From Mycolicibacterium sp. YH-1 (GTDB lineage Bacteria > Actinomycetota > Actinomycetes > Mycobacteriales > Mycobacteriaceae), in the NCBI RefSeq assembly GCF_022557175.1, contig NZ_CP092915.1:1116001-1180000 (forward strand): a DNA stretch of 64,000 nt, given 5' to 3'. Below the pieces are notes generated by a model that had not been told where the DNA came from, ran no database searches, and worked only from the letters and a program-made list of their open reading frames with translations. This document shows, piece by piece, positions 61,686-64,000 of the stretch (position 1 is its first letter; every line of letters begins with the position of its first letter). The translations under genes were made by a program, and so were the position numbers.

Positions 61686-61704
61686 TCATGATCACTGATC
61701 ATGA
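61686..61704. promoter_or_regulatory. Perfect 19-bp palindrome between an aldo/keto reductase and a transporter
   Basis: TCATGATCACTGATCATGA (61686-61704) has two 9-base arms and a single central base. A second, weaker inverted repeat (GGCACT at 61736-61741 with AGTGCC at 61755-61760) follows. The gap is 141 bases between divergent starts at 61654 and 61796, so an operator is likely. No regulator gene is adjacent. Confidence 0.7.
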
Positions 61705-61795
61705 GTCCGAAAGCCCTCTGCGACCGTTCGATTCGGGCACTCAGAAGCGCTCTAAGTGCCTCGAACACAGGAGTCGATCAGCTACCGTTCGGCGA

Positions 61796-63178
61796 ATGAG
61801 TGATGGTCCGCCGACATCCAGCAAGCTGTCCACCCAGACTGGTCCGACTCGCGCTCCGACGAGCACCCGGCGGGCGGTGCTCAACACCGTCAAGGGCTCC
61901 GCGGGAAACCTCGTCGAGTGGTACGACGTCTACGTCTACACGGTGTTCGCCTCCTACTTCGAGGCGCAGTTCTTCGATGAGAACGACGAGAACGCAACGG
62001 TGTACATCTTGGCGATCTTCGCCGTCACCTTCCTCATGCGGCCGGTCGGATCCTGGTTCTTCGGCCGCTACGCCGACCGGCGCGGCCGCAAGGCCGCCCT
62101 GATGCTCAGCATCACCATCATGTCGACCTGCTCCTTCGTCGTGGCAGTAATGCCCACCCGCGAGATCATCGGATGGTGGGCGGCAGTCATATTGCTGTTC
62201 GCTCGGCTGGTGCAGGGATTCGCCACTGGCGGGGAGTACGGCACCTCAGCGACCTATATGTCGGAAGCGGCCACAGCGAATCGGCGTGGTTTCCTGTCGT
62301 CCTTCCAGTACGTCACCCTCATCGGTGGCCACGTTCTCGCGCAGTTCACCCTCCTCATCGCGCTTCAGTTCCTGGATACTGATGACCTCAAGGCCTGGGG
62401 ATGGCGGATAGGCTTCTTCATCGGGGGCATCGCCGCGCTCGTCGTGCTCTGGATTCGCCGCTCGATGGACGAGTCGCTCAGCGAGTCGCACCTGGAGGCG
62501 ATCCGCGAGGGCAAGGACCGAGACGCGGGATCCCTGAAGTCATTGTTCACCGTGCACTGGCGCCCACTGCTGCTCGTCTTCCTCATCACTGCGGGTGGCA
62601 CGATTGCGTTCTACACCTACAGCGTCAATGCGCCCGCAATTGTCAAGTCCACCTTCGGATCCGACCGGGCGATGACTGCAACGTGGGTCAACCTGCTAGG
62701 GCTGATCGTCTTGATGCTGCTTCAGCCCGTTGGCGGCATGATCAGCGACCGAGTTGGCCGCAAGCCTCTGCTGATCTTCTTCGGCGTCGGTGGCGTCCTC
62801 TACACCTACTTCCTTCTCACCTTCCTGCCCAAGACCACCTCAGCGATCACGGCGTTCGCGCTCCTGATCGTCGGCTACATCATCATCACCGGTTACACAT
62901 CGGTCAACGCGATCGTGAAGGCCGAGCTGTTCCCGGCCGAAATCCGTGCCCTGGGAGTGGGATTGGGCTACGCGCTGGCCAACTCCGTATTCGGGGGTAC
63001 GGCGCCGATGCTCTACCAGGCATCGAAGCCCGACCACATCACCCTGTTCATCATCTATGTCACGGTGGTGATCGGCGTGAGCCTGCTCGTCTACATCTTC
63101 GGTCTGAAGAACAAGGGGGAGACAGTGCTCGATCGCGAGCAGGGCAGCGCCTGGGAGGTGCCTGCTCCTTCTCGATGA
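61796..63178 (+). CDS. MFS transporter, metabolite:H+ symporter (MHS) family
   Basis: A 460-residue MFS protein with 12 expected helices. The N-terminal GNLVEWYDVYVYT and the loop 2-3 motif GRYADRRGRKAAL are characteristic of the MHS family (KgtP, ProP, ShiA). A matching DRVGRKPLL is in the second half. It imports a carboxylate or betaine-type solute with protons. The ATG at 61796 begins MSDGPPTS before the first helix. It is divergent from an aldo/keto reductase and convergent with the amidase. Confidence 0.91.
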   Translation: MSDGPPTSSKLSTQTGPTRAPTSTRRAVLNTVKGSAGNLVEWYDVYVYTVFASYFEAQFFDENDENATVYILAIFAVTFLMRPVGSWFFGRYADRRGRKAALMLSITIMSTCSFVVAVMPTREIIGWWAAVILLFARLVQGFATGGEYGTSATYMSEAATANRRGFLSSFQYVTLIGGHVLAQFTLLIALQFLDTDDLKAWGWRIGFFIGGIAALVVLWIRRSMDESLSESHLEAIREGKDRDAGSLKSLFTVHWRPLLLVFLITAGGTIAFYTYSVNAPAIVKSTFGSDRAMTATWVNLLGLIVLMLLQPVGGMISDRVGRKPLLIFFGVGGVLYTYFLLTFLPKTTSAITAFALLIVGYIIITGYTSVNAIVKAELFPAEIRALGVGLGYALANSVFGGTAPMLYQASKPDHITLFIIYVTVVIGVSLLVYIFGLKNKGETVLDREQGSAWEVPAPSR

Positions 63179-63206
63179 CCGGCCCCGTCGACTTCCGCAC
63201 ACCCTG

Positions 63207-64000
63207 CTATCCGACAGCCTCGGTGAACCGTGATGCCCAGGCCAGCAGCGCGCTGTCCCACCCGGCGGGCGCCGATACCAAGAGTCCTTGAGACAGGGGC
63301 CCGCTTGGGCCACGCAGCGGCAGCGTCACGCCGCAGGCGCCCAGATAGCTCAGCATCATCGTGGTTCGCAGTGTGCTGGCATTCCACGCGTCATACAGGT
63401 CGTCAGAGGCGAGCAGATCATCGATCCGTGGCGGCTCGTGGCGGACCGTCGGGCAGAGCAGCACCGCGCCGGCGAGGTCGGCGGAGAACTGCCGGCGCAG
63501 TGCGGGCATCGCCGCCCTCAGTGAGGCCGCCGCCGCCTGACTGCCCGCATTGCGGCTGAGTCGTCGGCGGGTGGCGGGTTCGATACCAGCCGGTGCAGAC
63601 AGGAGGTGGCCGTACGCGGCGTAGGCATCGGCACCGACGATCGTGCCATGCGTGTCGATGAGCGACTGCGCGTGCGCCAGTGACGGCAGCTCAGCTGTCT
63701 CGATGGGCACGCCGTCGGCCCGCAGTCGCTCGACCGCTGCGGCGAACGAGGTCCGCACACCGGGGGTGCAGTCGTCGACCCACTCGCCGACCGGAACCAC
63801 GGCACGAACCGTTGCGGGCCGTGCCGGGTCGCCGTCGCGCGCCATCAGACGGTCGAACACGCGAATGTCCTCGACCGTTCGCGCGAGCACTCCCACACTG
63901 TCTAGAGTGGGGGACAGTGCCCGGAAATCGTTGCGCCCGTACCGGTTATGACTCGCTCGGAATCCGACGCATCCGCAGAACGCCGCCGGAACCCGCACCG
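63207..64000 (-). CDS. Amidase (partial, 5' end outside window)
   Basis: The last 264 or so codons of an amidase-signature enzyme; the start lies beyond the right edge. The visible N-terminal end (RVPAAFCGCVGFRASHNRYGR) is the segment just after the catalytic Ser-cisSer-Lys region, so the catalytic core is mostly outside the window. Following SPTLDSVGVLARTVEDIRVFD is typical of the family. It hydrolyses an amide of unknown identity. It is convergent with the MHS transporter. Confidence 0.82.
   Translation of the reverse strand, partial: VRVPAAFCGCVGFRASHNRYGRNDFRALSPTLDSVGVLARTVEDIRVFDRLMARDGDPARPATVRAVVPVGEWVDDCTPGVRTSFAAAVERLRADGVPIETAELPSLAHAQSLIDTHGTIVGADAYAAYGHLLSAPAGIEPATRRRLSRNAGSQAAAASLRAAMPALRRQFSADLAGAVLLCPTVRHEPPRIDDLLASDDLYDAWNASTLRTTMMLSYLGACGVTLPLRGPSGPLSQGLLVSAPAGWDSALLAWASRFTEAVG

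Overview
The window is GC-rich, densely coded DNA with short intergenic gaps and frequent ATGA/GTGA/TAATG gene overlaps. It reads as chromosome from a mycobacterium, most likely a fast-growing environmental one (Mycolicibacterium type). The main evidence is a block (about 25.9-43.0 kb) whose gene order matches what I recall of M. tuberculosis Rv0904c-Rv0914c: accD3, echA6, an MBL hydrolase, a serine beta-lactamase-like lipoprotein, the P-type ATPase ctpE, an MT0933-type antitoxin with its SRPBCC partner, a two-domain VOC protein, a small membrane protein, a carotenoid oxygenase and a lipid-transfer thiolase. FadD-type ligases, a fatty acyl-AMP ligase, a DUF222/HNH (13E12-type) protein and a dodecin fit the same group. 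No tRNA, rRNA, CRISPR array, insertion sequence or phage was seen, and no gene-free stretch exceeds 300 bases.

Layout. 0-0.8 kb: end of an ABC exporter ATPase domain. 0.8-5.1 kb: a GAF-LuxR regulator divergent from two coupled acyl-CoA ligases. 5.1-6.5 kb: a flavin oxidoreductase. 6.5-14.6 kb: an amine-catabolism island with an IclR regulator, two APC permeases, an aldehyde dehydrogenase, a copper amine oxidase and a small His-rich membrane protein. A repeated 11-bp box (CAAATGAGAAT) lies at both of its promoter regions. 14.4-17.1 kb: a VOC protein and an FAD monooxygenase divergent from a TetR regulator over a long inverted repeat. 17.3-23.0 kb: an orphan FadD32-like fatty acyl-AMP ligase, an alpha/beta hydrolase, the DUF222/HNH protein and a hypothetical protein. 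23.1-25.9 kb: a degenerate ABC ATPase coupled to a YhgE/Pip membrane protein.

25.9-43.7 kb: the conserved accD3-to-thiolase block. It carries extra genes (aldehyde dehydrogenase, amidohydrolase, cupin, GNAT, CIRCE-controlled Hsp20, double-HxlR regulator) and is followed by a GAF-ANTAR protein. 43.7-46.7 kb: a class II aldolase/DapA-like operon, a small membrane protein and an XRE-cupin regulator; the same palindrome sits before the operon and before the regulator gene.

46.7-53.0 kb: a small secreted Cys-containing protein; a cytochrome P450-like protein with a twin-arginine lipoprotein signal (the most unusual gene here); a TetR regulator divergent from a small membrane protein; a nitronate monooxygenase; an MBL hydrolase; a truncated nitroreductase; and an SDR. 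53.1-57.4 kb: a three-gene flavin-dependent sulfur-scavenging-type operon (DszA/NtaA-like, SsuD-like, SfnB/DszC-like) divergent from dodecin. 57.4-64.0 kb: two aldo/keto reductases, a secreted GH16 glucanase, an NDH-2-like oxidoreductase, an MHS-family transporter and the end of an amidase.

Overall this is a metabolic island landscape: small catabolic operons, each with its own regulator and often a visible palindromic operator, around a conserved mycobacterial lipid-metabolism core. Functions come from motif and family recognition by eye; no database search was run.
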